The notes under the pieces: model-generated
Told to the model about the DNA's origin: nothing
Databases searched by the model: none
The model's input: only the letters and a program-made list of their open reading frames with translations
Translations under genes and position numbers: made by a program
Assembly: GCF_029931775.1 (NCBI RefSeq)
Contig: NC_079314.1
Coordinates: 71,973,879-72,037,878 of the forward strand
Length of the DNA: 64,000 nucleotides
Origin: Euleptes europaea
Taxonomy: Eukaryota > Chordata > Lepidosauria > Squamata > Sphaerodactylidae
Direction of reading: 5' to 3'
Shown: piece after piece, positions 23,300 through 38,177 of the stretch
Layout: each line of letters begins with the position of its first letter
Position numbering within the stretch: position 1 is the stretch's first letter

Positions 23300-26200
23300 G
23301 TTCCCCTCTATCCTTTTAAAAATAAATAAATCAAGATTTCTAATGGACTTAGGTTTTTTTGTTTAGCTACAAAACACACTCACAACTGTGTAAAAGAAAA
23401 ATGCATTTTGAGAGTGTTGCTTAACACACAATGACCTAATGTTCTTAGTGATTGGGGTTTTGCAGGACTTTCCTGAACAGATTATTAAAAGTTGGGTGAA
23501 ACATCTAATCGGTGTCATAACATAACTAAATAAACCCTTCTGGCTTTTAAATTATAAACGATAAAACCATATACCGTATATTTGATTAAAAAGTCACTTG
23601 TTTGTCGACTAAAATGTACTCATTAGACAAATGCTTTTACAAATTCCCCGATTTTGCTAGTACAAAACTTTAAAAATTATAATTATTTCAAGGCATCAGT
23701 TTATTACATTTTTGTTTCTCTACAATTCAAATGATTACAGGAACTGAATATACAGTTTAGTGTTAACTTTAAATGAATAATTGTAATATTCAGTAAAACA
23801 ATGGAGATGCATAATGTTTACTCAAGACATGAATGAAGGCCATATCATACACTTTATTGCACCAAATTTAAGATTCTTTTTAACTATACCTGACAAGGAA
23901 TTGTAACCAATCCCAGATTCTTTGTATGTATGGCAGATTTGATTACAAAAAACAATCACATTTTCACTCTTCAAAACCTGTTTAAGTGTATAAACGCAGT
24001 AGGCTAGGATACTTAAGAACTGTAAACAGAGTTATGCTTGTGAAATGGGGGTTCTCATATCCTACCTTGTAGCCCTTATGTCTCCCCAAAAGCCCACTCT
24101 TGAAAGTTGGGGAACTCTCCCAATGGTGTTTAGGGCAGTATAGGTGTCTGCAGCTGAGAGCAGTGGAGAGAGATCAAGGGAAATGAGATATATGTACTTT
24201 TCATATACATACGGAAGTGCTTTCCACTCATACTACGGCATTATTGGACCCAAGCAATAATGCGTGAAATGGCCCTGATCTTGTGCTTTTACTATCATTG
24301 AGATCCCTCAAATTATTGTCTCAGAAGGCTGAATCTCCTATACATCTAAAGGCTGCAATTATCAGCCTTTTTATTCGTACAGCTCAGACCAATGCAGCTG
24401 GTGTACCCAGTTTCTGAACATTTTTTTTCTGAATTGTGTAACTGGAGTATTTGAATGTTTAAAATGATAATCTTTTAATATGAAACTGCTTTTTTGATTT
24501 TTGTACACTTGGGCCCTCTTGCAATCCATTCCTGCTTTGTGAATGGGTTATGTTGGTTTATCACACTTGGAATATGAAGTTTAACTTGATGGAAGAAGGC
24601 TATTTGGGGATGGATTTTGCAGTTTACTATCTAAGGATGAAAATTCCTGAACTCACTTTAGCCTCTGGCTTGTTTATGCATTGAAGGATAGGTCCAGAAG
24701 CTGAAATGAATCAAACACAAAATCAGGAACTCCTGGTTCACCTATTTTTTTACCCTGGGGTAAAGTGATGCTATGCAGAGGTAGGCAATGGCAAATCACC
24801 TCTGTTAGTCTCTTGCCTTGGAAACCCTACTGGGTTGCCATAAGTCGCCTCCGACTTCACTGCACTTCACCCATAAAGTGATATCTGTCTAAGCATTTCT
24901 TCCTTTGTAACAGGTGACTGGGAGTGCAGAGGTCCCTAGAGTAATTTGAATGATTCAAGATGATCAAATGGGATGTAGATGAAATATCCTGGAAATGTTT
25001 ATCCATTTAGACTAGGTGATTGTCCCAACTCTGAGAAGTCCAATGTGGTATTCCTTTGAATTATTGTGGGGCCTGGAGGGGGGTGATGGCAAAAGAACCT
25101 GGATTAAGGTGCTAAACCTGAAGAAACCACAGGTAAGTTAGATGTGTATATGCAGTTAAGTTTTTATTTGAAAATAGCTTCAAATATTCAGGAACCATCA
25201 TTAAAATTTTAAACCATAATTCAGTTTTCTGTAACTTGCATTGTGCATTTAATTTTGTATAACTTACATGTTACTATTGAACAGGAGAGATACTATTGGG
25301 TGCAAATTATCCTACATTTTCTGTTCAATAAATTTACCATTGCTGGCAATGGATCTGCCCCCCCCCCCCATAAATGATTTTTAGTAGTTTTTTGATATGT
25401 GCAGGCTAAACTTTTATAACAAGTATAGTAGTAAGTAATCCTGATTAGATGTCTTTGGGGTAATGTTTTTCAATACTTTTAAAAAGTCCAAAGATTTTTT
25501 AGGCACACAGAAGAAAATGTCAGAAGAAGGCATTCCATTTATGATTAGGTCTTGAAATAAAATCTGAATACCTCCAGATTAGTAAAGATTGCTAAGAATT
25601 TTCCGGACCTCCCATGGGAGATACTATCATACATACACGAGACAATAAACTAAAATCTGGGAAATGTCTTGGCTGCTACTGAATTGTATGTTGGTGATAA
25701 ACTGTAATTTGCTTGTTAGGGAAATGTAAATAACTTGCAGGAAAGTACCTGATAATGCTGTATATAGGCATTCATAAGTAAAAACAATAGCATTTTATGG
25801 ATTGTGTTTTTATTTTAATTCTCTATTAAGCTAATGATACTAATTGCTGGAGTGCTTCTAGAAAAAAACAAAGCAGTTACAAATTGACTACTGGCGAAAT
25901 GTGTACTGCCTTCTGCTTTCATTCCCATTTTTAACTGTTCAAATAACTTGCTGTGTAACACTACACCTCAAACCCGATGGCCTACTAAATGAATGTTGCA
26001 TTGTCCATTTCTTACATGATAATTTTAGACTTTGGAGTGATTTAGACTTCGATTGTTTAGACTTTGGAGTGATCTTGAGTGGGCATTATGATTAGTTTGG
26101 AACTGTTGAGGTTAATTGCATACTTGAGTCTCGCATTTTTTCCATGAGATAAGCTTCAGGTTTTTAATGTTGTAAGTATTGACTTTAGTTTTTAAAATGC

Positions 26201-28220
26201 CGTGTAAATACTGGACTGCTTCATTTTTCACTCATGTACAGTTTAACCATACTTTCCAAGTTTTATATATAGGCTCTTAGTCACATTGTTTACTTGGCTG
26301 GTGTAGAATGCTGTGCAGAACAGACAGCCTTAAAATGCAGCTTTTAACGTTATAGCATCCTCTGTAAAGTGTACATTTTAATAAGATTTCAATTTGTGAA
26401 ATAAAATATTGGAAGGAAGTCAGTAGAAAAAACTGTAGAGTTCTTGAAATAAAATATTAAAAATTCTTGATGGGGTGAGCTGCAGCAATATTGCTTTCTA
26501 AGAGCAACGTGTGGTGTTTTTTACAAGAATGTTAAGGATATCTTAGACGCTCCCTATTTTCTAACATAGTATTGGGACAATCACACCCATGGGTCTGAGA
26601 AATCTGTGTCCACAAGTTCATTCCTCAATTTCATATCAGGCTGGTTTCTTTTCTTGAAGTTGTTTAACTCTGGGCTTGTCCATTGAAACAATGCCACTGT
26701 GTCCATGTGAACACACATAGCATATAATTTCTAAAAAGGTTTCATGGTGGTTTTTATTTATTTATTTGCTCTTCTGATCCAATTGTAAGCCTCGAGGATA
26801 TAAAACCAAATACCTCTTTACAGCCTATGTATTTACTCCCCTTCCCCCCGGGTAATCCCGTTTCTGAACTGAGAAACGGATCCTGGTGAATATTCTACAT
26901 TGATTCTGTTCACCTGTAATAATGAATGCTAGGAATTCTGCTCAGTTTTGAACATTTCTTGTTTTGTCTTCCTACATAAAATGTCTGCAAATTGTAGTAT
27001 TCAAATAATTTACTTTCTAAATCTAATAGAAGTAATTGTGTTTACTGATTGCAGGTAGATTTAAGTTTTAAAAAATCTATCCTTTTTGCCAGAATTTCTT
27101 GCAGATTGCCTACTACTTTCCCTTAGAGGTTTTCACATGATCTTGGTTTGGTTCTTACTATATTGCCTAGCATCTTGTCTACCTTAATCAGCATAGATAC
27201 TAAATTACAGGTTAATTCATTGCGGTGTGAGTTGATTTTTCTAATGGCTTTCTAAACTGGTGGCCCAAAGATCAATCTGTATAGTGTTGAGTTTCTGGAC
27301 ACTGATGTCTTCACAAGGTAAGAGGGATCACATTTACATTTGTGACTTAAAAGGTCTAATCTGCCTCTAAATGTGGTTCATCAAAACTTTCCCCTTCTAT
27401 ACTTCTAATCCTTTGATTATATTACCTTTCTTTCCAGCCTTTAGGTGACTGTTAAGAATTTGCTGTCCAACTATTTGTTGGTTTTTAAACTGCAAAAGAA
27501 GTTACATTGTATTGAAGAAAAATAAATCACATTTTTATGCAACCTTAAGTCTGCCTTGAAATCTTTTGTTATTGTGTTGCCATTTGAGGTGTACTTTGAT
27601 AATCTGATAAAATATTAAGCTGTTCTTTTAAATTAAGTGTTCTATATTAACTTTCTTGATAAAAATGGGCAAGGGAAGACCTATATGACCCAACTATACT
27701 GCTGACAGTGTTCAGTCGTTTTACTGTGTCAGTGGTTGCAGCAGTGTAGAAGCACCAGACATTGTTACCATTATATCTGCACAATCATCCTTCTGAATTT
27801 AGTCATTTAACATTACTATTCAGTGGTGCACCTAAGAAGCTCTTTGCTTATTAGTCTGAGTTATGCAAATTCATGAGGAAAGGTTAATCCAGTTTGGATT
27901 GTTCCTATGCTAGGATTCAACGTAATCCCATGTATCATAACACATACTACCCTGTGGCTGTATATCACTGTTGTTTACTTGGGTGTTGTGGATTTTCCTT
28001 CATTTTAAAGACTTTTCCACCATGAGGCATCACTGTTTCTCACCCATCTTAACCTCTTCTTGTTCTTGCACACAACATCCCAGTGATTCCTTTCTGTAGC
28101 ACGTCCTAAAGACCCCACTTTTGGCTCTTGCCAGTTTTCTTTCAGTGACTGTCAGTGGAAAGGAGGTGATACTTGAGATGAAAACATTAAGTCTATGTAT
28201 AAAGGCCTGGTGATGCATGC
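23300..28220. other. AT-rich spacer downstream of CPSF6
   Basis: Apart from the 5S-SINE tail at 24776-24868 I recognise no gene or repeat. AATAAA motifs occur near 26400, 26448 and 27519, and a short hairpin (CCGTTTCT / AGAAACGG) lies near 26860. It could include a far distal CPSF6 3' UTR. No lysozyme exon was found. Confidence 0.45.
24776..24868 (+). repeat. 5S rRNA-derived SINE, 3' tail
   Basis: 'GCAATGGCAAATCACCTCTG', 'CTTGCCTTGGAAACCCTACT', 'GGGTTGCCATAAGTCGCCTC' and 'CTTCACTGCACTTCAC' form the sense tail of the element seen antisense at 6046-6262. The 5S-like head is missing here. Confidence 0.75.
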
Positions 28221-28224
28221 ATAA

Positions 28225-28318
28225 TGTGAAACTGCCTTGAATTAGATCACTGGTCCATCTAGCTCAGTATTTTCTACTCTACTCTGACTGGCAATGACTG
28301 TCCAGAGTCTCGGGTAAA
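28225..28318 (-). repeat. tRNA-derived SINE (second family), antisense fragment
   Basis: 'TGGTCCATCTAGCTCAGTAT' and 'CTGACTGGCAATGACTGTCC' match the reverse complement of the 3' half of the SINE at 63728-63912. Only this end of the element is present. Confidence 0.6.
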
Positions 28319-28369
28319 GAAAAAAAGAACACTAGTTATTAGTTGGAAATGCCAGTGATTTAATGTGGC

Positions 28370-28500
28370 TTTATTTATTTACTTATATTTTGATTTATAC
28401 CCCTCCCTCAATCCCCACCGAAGGCCAGGCTAAGGGCAGCTAACAACAGTAGCAACATACAATATTACCACCCACTGTCCTGCCCTTAAATCCTTAAAGT
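28370..28500 (-). repeat. LINE/SINE 3'-end-like fragment, antisense
   Basis: 'TTTATTTATTTACTTATATT' leads to 'GGCAGCTAACAACAGTAGCA'. This layout recurs at 10195, 11535, 29560 and 51955 and is typical of antisense L2-like tails. Confidence 0.5.
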
Positions 28501-28713
28501 TCATTCAAGTTATTTAATAATTGCAGATCAAGAATGTGAGCAACTAAGGTAAATTACCTGGTCAGATGATAAATCAAACCAGTAATTTGTGTTGCCCCTA
28601 AGAAGTATAGAGAGTTAGATTGGGGAAATGCCCTGATTAAGGAAGTGGGATAGCTCTGTTCTCCCTCATCTTGTGCTTTAACCCACCCTGAATCATAGAC
28701 ACACATACCCCCA

Positions 28714-28882
28714 CGCTTGTAGGGTTGCTCATTCTGGGTAGGAAAATTTCTGGAGATTTGGAAGGGAGCTTAGGGAGGGGAGAGAGGTTAGCAGGAATGT
28801 AGCACCATAGATTTGACCCTCTGAAGCTGCCATTTTTTCCCAGGGTAACTCCAGGCCCCACCTGGAGGTCAGCAAATGTAGG
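28714..28882 (+). repeat. 'GGTTGCC...GGCAACC' interspersed repeat, copy 1
   Basis: The sequence runs 'AGGGTTGCTCATTCTGGGTA', 'TTTCTGGAGATTTGG', 'GCTGCCATTTTTTCCCAGGG' and 'CCCCACCTGGAGGTCAGCAA'. Ends are imperfect inverted repeats. The same 170-190-bp unit occurs at 29507 (partial), 30030/31634 (split by a hAT), 34150, 39728 and 52005. The last has a clear target-site duplication. I cannot place the family with certainty. Confidence 0.7.
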
Positions 28883-29080
28883 AGACCACTCCCTACAAGG
28901 AGACATGCACTGGTGGTACCAAGAGTTTCTAAACGGGGGTGTTTCCAAGAAGCCTATAAGAAGAAAATTGGAGAGTTGCTCTAAATAAGTAACGGGAACA
29001 GCTGCATGCTCTCTGCACCCCCAAAAAAACTTTAGACTGCTCCGATTCTTACTGCTACAAGGGTCGTCGGTGGTCTAGGT

Positions 29081-29471
29081 CCGTGTTGGTGAACGTATGG
29101 CACGTGTGCCAGACTTGGCCCGCTGAGCCCTCTGTGGGCACTCGCAGCCGTCATGTCTGCCTTCCCTGGACTCCCGCCACCCAGCTGGGTGGCGGGGGCT
29201 TTGAACTGCTCCACGCTGCCTGCAGGCAGTGCGGAGCAGTTCAAAGCGCCCCCCCTTCGCTGGACTCCCTGCCACGCTTTGAACTGCGCGCTGCCTGCAG
29301 GCAGCGCGGAGCAGTTCAAAGCGCCCCCCCCCCTTCCCTGGACTCCCCGCTGCCCAGCTGGGAGGAAACCTCAGTATTCAGGTTAAATTGCCATGTTGGC
29401 ACTTTGCGATAAATAAGTGGGTTTTGGGTTGCAGTTTGGGCACTCGGTCTCTAAAAGGTTCGCCATCACTG
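29081..29471. mobile_element. Short non-autonomous hAT element with internal palindromes
   Basis: Ends read CCGTGTTGGTGAACGTATGG and GGTTCGCCATCACTG, imperfect inverted repeats of the hAT CAGTG type. The 8-bp flanks GTCTAGGT and GTCTAGGC agree at 7/8. The 391-bp interior holds a perfect 24-bp palindrome at 29173-29196 and two near-palindromes at 29199-29246 and 29277-29321, each built from CTTTGAACTGC and GCAGTTCAAAG around CCTGCAGG. It has no coding capacity that I recognise. Confidence 0.85.
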
Positions 29472-29506
29472 GTCTAGGCAATGGTCAAGGAGCAGGCAAA
29501 CTAGGG

Positions 29507-29557
29507 TTGCTAACTTTGGGTAGGGAAACAAATTCCTGGAGATTTGGGGGTGGAGTA
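29507..29557 (+). repeat. 'GGTTGCC' interspersed repeat, truncated copy
   Basis: 'AGGGTTGCTAACTTTGGGTA' and 'TTCCTGGAGATTTGGGGGTG' match the first quarter of the repeat described at 28714. It stops where an ATT-rich L2-like tail begins (29560-29690). Confidence 0.65.
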
Positions 29558-29738
29558 TTATTATTATTTATTAGACTTATAACCCGCCCTCCCCAGCAAG
29601 CCGTCTCAGGGTGGGTAACATCATTTTAAAAATACAACAATATACAATATAAATATACAGTAAAATCCATAATAAAATCATCAACAAAATTCTGATTCAT
29701 TATTCTCAATGTCAGCAAGTCCTCAATATTTTGCTTAC

Positions 29739-29881
29739 CAAGTAAGTCACCTGACAGATTGACAGGAAGTATGACGCTCAAAGACAAAATGGTGACAACA
29801 ATCAATAGGCAGATGAGGTGGCGCTGAAAGGTGAGATAGTGAATGGCATCACCCCCACATTTGTCATGAATCTCTTCATCA
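29739..29881 (-). pseudogene. Orphan TMEM63-family exon with both splice sites
   Basis: Reading the minus strand, CAG precedes base 29881 and GTAAGC follows base 29739. The 143 nt between encode an uninterrupted frame: [20 protein letters not shown], then [20 protein letters not shown] and LSGDLL. This closely matches the segment of TMEM63A/B (OSCA/TMEM63 mechanosensitive cation channels) that leads into an early transmembrane helix; human TMEM63B has DKCGGDAVHYLSFQRH. Similarity stops at the splice sites. I find no neighbouring TMEM63 exons. A single exon with intronic flanks points to a DNA-level copy rather than a retrocopy. It could be spliced in minus-strand transcripts, but no promoter is visible, so it is called a gene fragment. 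Confidence 0.75.
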
Positions 29882-30109
29882 CTGCACCGCAAATAGGAAT
29901 GGTAACAAATCAGCAAGCAAGGTTCACCAGATGGGTTTTGTTGCACAGCAGCAGCTAGTGCTAGACTAAATTATGCTAGACACAATACAATCTAGGAGAC
30001 TTCATAAAATGTCACATGGACTAAGACATAGTATGGGGAGGGCAAGGAGTTTAACTGGGATGTGATGCCATACAAGATCACTCTCCAAAGATGGCATAAT
30101 TCTCTAGGG

Positions 30110-31625
30110 CAGTGGTCGGCAAACTCAGTCAACAGAGCCAAATATCAACAGTACAACGATTGAGATTTCCTTTGAGAGCCAAATTTCTTAAACTATATAG
30201 GTAGGTACACTGTTTATTAACTTAATAAACTTTAAAGTTTTAAGTCTTAATTAAACTATAGGTACACTGAATAAAACTTGATATCATACTTAATAATCTT
30301 ATTTATTTCTTCAATGCCTTTTAACAACCATTCATGCACGGGAGGTTTTGCCTTGAATTTGCCGCTCTCTAGATGCACATTTTCCCCATCTGCATTCTCA
30401 AAACTGCAGGGGGGCTTATTGTTGAGTTTTGAGAATCTGGACGGGGAAAATGTGCATCTGAGTGGCAAATCCAAGGCAAAACCTCCCATTCATAAATGGC
30501 CAATAAGCCCCCATGCAGAGTTTTGAGAATCTGGATGGGGAAAATGTGCATCTGAGTGGCAAATCCAAGGCAAAACCTCCCATTCATAAATGGCCAATAA
30601 CTCCCCTTGCAGAGTTTTGAGAATCTGGATGGGGAAAATGTGCATCTGAGTGGCAAATCCAAGGCAAAACCTCCCATTCATAAATGGCCAATAAGCCCCC
30701 ATGCAGAGTTTTGAGAATCTGGATGGGGAAAATATGCATTTAGAGAGTACAAATCCCAAAAAGAGTACAAATGAATCAACCTCCTCCTTGCCGCCGCCGC
30801 CTGGGCTCCTTCCTTCCCTCCCCGGCCATCCTCCCGTCCTCAGCGCCTTGGCCTCCTCCACCAGCTAAAACCAGCGCGAAAAATCCCGCCCGCTGATTGG
30901 CTGCCGCCGCCTGCCTTGGCGCCACCGACCCTCGAGCGCCGCATGCAAAACCCGGCCGCGCTGTGAGGGGAGGGAAAGGGGGGTGTCCCGGGACGGGTCT
31001 TTTTCACAACCCCACACCAGCCCTCCCGCAACACCAGCCACACCCTGTCCGTCTTCCCTTGCAGGAGCCAGCAGAAGACGACGCAGAGGGAAAAGCTGCG
31101 TCGCCCCAACTGCCAGCATGGAGCGGTTCACCGCTGCTCCGGTGAAGGCTCCCACAGAGGAGAATCGCCCCGCCCATCAGCTGATCGGCGGGCGGGCGCA
31201 CCCCGGGAACAGCCGCGCTGCATGCCTGTCGCTGCGTGATGGGGAAGGGGAGGGACTCACCTCCCCGCACTTGAGGGTCTTCCAGGGGGAGGGTTAGGGG
31301 CGGAATTGGGGGAGGGGAACTCTCTGGCCGAGAGGTTAAGAGGCCAGAGAAGCTGTACCGCCGGGGAGGATGGAAGCCAGAGGTTGCCGGTGCTAAGTAT
31401 GCGGAGGCACCCTGGCGACATCGGAAGGAGAGAGCAGCTCAGACTCCCCTTCCGACTGGTCTGAGGCGGAAGAAGTCTCGGTCACTCCGTCCTCTCGGGC
31501 AGAGACTGTCTCCTCGCCAATGGCCATGCCCCGCGTGATGGGGGGGAGGAGGGCGCTTTCCAGAGCCGCACTCAAGGGGCCAAAGAGCTGAATGTGGCTC
31601 GTGAGCCGCGGTTTGCCGACCACTG
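30110..31625. mobile_element. hAT element with 94-bp tandem array and promoter-like cargo
   Basis: Termini CAGTGGTCGGCAAACTCA and TTTGCCGACCACTG are inverted repeats, flanked by CTCTAGGG (30102-30109) and CCCTAGGG (31626-31633), a 7/8 duplication. Near the left end (about 30340-30740) one inverted and about three direct 94-bp units lie side by side. The right half (30780-31600) is CpG-rich, with an E2F-like GCGCGAAAAATCCCGCC at 30874-30890 and a CCAAT-type CTGATTGG at 30893-30900, then a pyrimidine tract and CTTGCAG near 31064. No transposase is seen, so it is non-autonomous. It is inserted in a 'GGTTGCC' repeat whose halves lie at 30030-30109 and 31634-31713. Confidence 0.87.
30340..30740. 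repeat. 94-bp tandem repeat with an inverted leading unit
   Basis: The word TGTGCAT recurs at 30451, 30545 and 30639 (TATGCAT at 30733), a period of exactly 94. Each unit holds 'GTTTTGAGAATCTGGATGGG', 'CTGAGTGGCAAATCCAAGGC' and 'CTCCCATTCATAAATGGCC'. About 30340-30421 is the reverse complement of a unit, so the array can fold back. It lies wholly inside the hAT element. Confidence 0.9.
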
Positions 31626-31984
31626 CCCTAGGGGAAGTGATCCATGTAGTCGAAATCAGTTGTCACTCTGGAAGATCTTAAGGTCCCACCTGGAAGCTGG
31701 CAACAATAAGGCAAGTGCCTGCCGCACATACAAGGTCTATGACAATACTACACCAAACATCAACATTTTATCTTCTATTGGTCTAAAAAAAAAACCTGCA
31801 CGTTAAAGTTGTTACAACATAACATTAAAGAAGGACTTTTAAAAGATGGTTTTGTAGAGGACAATAACTTTAATATGATAGATGAGGCTGGTTCAAAAGT
31901 TTACATTAATGGCAAGGGAACGCACAACTCTGGGCAGTTCAAAGCTTGAGGTGGGAGCAGAAACCATGGAGGCATTCCAGGTTC

Positions 31985-32612
31985 TTATTCAGGTCATAAG
32001 GACATAGGAAAGGCCATGCTGGATCAGACCAAGGTCCATCAAGTCTAGCAATGTTCACACAGTGGCCAACTAGGTACCTCTAGGAAGCCCACAAACAAAA
32101 CGGCTGCAGCAGCATTGTCCTGCCTGTATTCCAAAGCACCTAATATAATAGGCATGCTCCTCTGAACCTTAGAATAGGTAGGCATCATGACTAGTATCCA
32201 TTTTTAGTAGTAGCCATGAATATCCCTGTCCTCCATGAACATGTCCACTCCCCTCTTAAAGCCATCCAAGTTGGCAGCCATCACCACATCCTGGGCAGGG
32301 AGGTCCACAATTTAACTGCATTGTGCGAAGAAATACTTTTATCTGTTTTGAATCACCCTCAAGCTTCAGATGACCCTGTGTTCTAGTTTCATTAGAGGGA
32401 GAAAAGCTTCTCCCTGTCCACTCTTTCCATACCATGCATAATTTTATAGACTATCATGCCTCCCCTTAATCACCTTTCCAGGCTAAAAAGCCCTAAGCTT
32501 TTAATCTCTCCACATGGGGCAGTTGCTCTAGTCTCCTGATCATTTTGGATGTTCTTTTCTGCACCTTCTCAAGCTCTGCAATATCCTATTTTAGGTGTGG
32601 TGACCAGAACTG
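31985..32612 (-). mobile_element. CR1-like LINE 3' end, antisense
   Basis: The + strand shows the complement of CR1 coding and 3' UTR words: 'CATGCTGGATCAGACCAAGG', 'CAGTGGCCAACTAGGTACCT', 'GAACATGTCCACTCCCCTCT', 'CCACATCCTGGGCAGGG', 'TCATGCCTCCCCTTAATCAC' and 'CTGCACCTTCTCAAGCTCTG'. The reverse complement is nearly collinear with 47640-47965. It runs from the C-terminal coding region to the tail. Confidence 0.8.
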
Positions 32613-33119
32613 TACAATTCTTTATGGTCATTCCAACGAGAAGCTCTTGGTGCCAAAGCAGTGTTTGAACTGAGCTCCAGTGCATATCACTCTGTAGGGG
32701 CATAGTCTGCTCAGTTTGTGACTGTATGGTTTGGGGTGGTGCAAAGCTTTCTGAGAGGGGTGGGGTACAGGTACCCCAGTTTTTTCTGTATTTGTTCTGG
32801 GGCCAGCTCACTTTAGAGCACAGTGAACAGCATAAATCCTTAAATGTGGGAATGAATGATTTGCAGGGGTGAGTGCAGAGCCCTTTCAGTACTGATCCGA
32901 TTCAACAATTAACTAGGAAGTGCAAAGGACAAGTTTCGAAGCAACTTCAACCTCTAAATCAAGCCATTCGGTGTAGTAAAGGATCCGCCACGCATAGAAA
33001 CCACGGCAAGACTCTTGAAAATATAATTAAAAAGCAGTAATTTCGGAACAAGCAGATCCTTTACAAAGCAGGGCTACGGAAAAAACTAAAGTAGTGCCCA
33101 GGCATTGCAAATCTTCGCT

Positions 33120-33185
33120 AGTCTGTTTAAAAACAAACAAACAAACAAAAGCCCTATGGCACCTTAAAGATCGTAATTTTTCTTG
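33120..33185. repeat. 'TTAGTCTTTAAGGTGC' family fragment after an AAAC tract
   Basis: An (AAAC)n tract is followed by 'GCCCTATGGCACCTTAAAGA', a piece of the repeat also at 46730-46822 and, antisense, at 53030-53170. The class is not known to me. Confidence 0.45.
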
Positions 33186-33439
33186 GGCTTTTATGACAGC
33201 TGAATCTATATTCTAACAAAGATGGTTGCCCGCAATTCGAAAATACGGAGCTCTATCGCGGACAGCCTAAGGGCCTCCATTACAACTCGCCTATATACGA
33301 AGAATTACGTTTCGGAGAGTTTAGTGTGCGCAAAGTCTTATTCTATGAATTCCGGAGAGCCTTTCTGTTTGTTTCAGCAGGCAGAGTCTCTTCTCCCGTA
33401 CAGCCACACTGTGCGAGAGCCGGCCAAGGCCTCTTTCCG

Positions 33440-33895
33440 AAGGTGAAGCCCCACCGCTTTCAATAGGAAATAGTCCACTAGCGGTGTACACTACGTCACA
33501 GGCGCGAGAGCCTGATTGTCCCACAAGCCCCACCGAAGACCTTTCTCCCCCCCCCCCAAACTCGCCGCCTTCCGCTTTGAAGAGAACCCCCTCCCTTTTC
33601 GCCGGAGGAACCGTTATACCACGTGACAAGGGTCCAGCCCCCCGCCCCCCGCCCATTCCAGCGAAGCTGGGAGGTGCCGAGCCGGGCAGCAGAACACTGC
33701 AAATCCAGCGCCGGAAGTGGTTCAGGCGCAGCGCGGGGAGGGTGCGAGGGCCGTGGGCGAGACCGAGCGAGGGAGCGGTTAGGTTCTTGCGCCCAGCGGC
33801 CCTGCAGGCGAGAGAGCAGATGGGGGAGGCCTTGCCTTAGCGCGGCCTGGCTGCTCTCGAGCGGCGTGAGGAGGAGCCTTCCCTTCCGGTGCAAT
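33440..33895 (+). promoter_or_regulatory. YEATS4: YEATS4 CpG-rich promoter and 5' UTR
   Basis: CpG density jumps from about 33440 and falls off after exon 1. There is no TATA box. Visible sites are a CRE-like CTACGTCACA at 33491-33500, an E-box CACGTGAC at 33620-33627 and an ETS/GABP site CCGGAAGTGG at 33711-33720. The last is the likeliest initiator neighbourhood. This is the pattern of a housekeeping promoter. In chicken the GAS41 promoter is likewise a CpG island, there just downstream of lysozyme. Confidence 0.8.

Positions 33896-38177
<4,282 letters not shown>

Noticed and set aside
29032-29412. Cys/Ala/Gly-rich repeated frames
   Set aside because: They are translations of the hAT internal palindromes.
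30840-31623. Possible protein-coding gene in a CpG-rich block
   Set aside because: The whole block lies inside hAT ends with a target-site duplication; frames are short and unsupported. Promoter-like motifs are reported as a finding instead.
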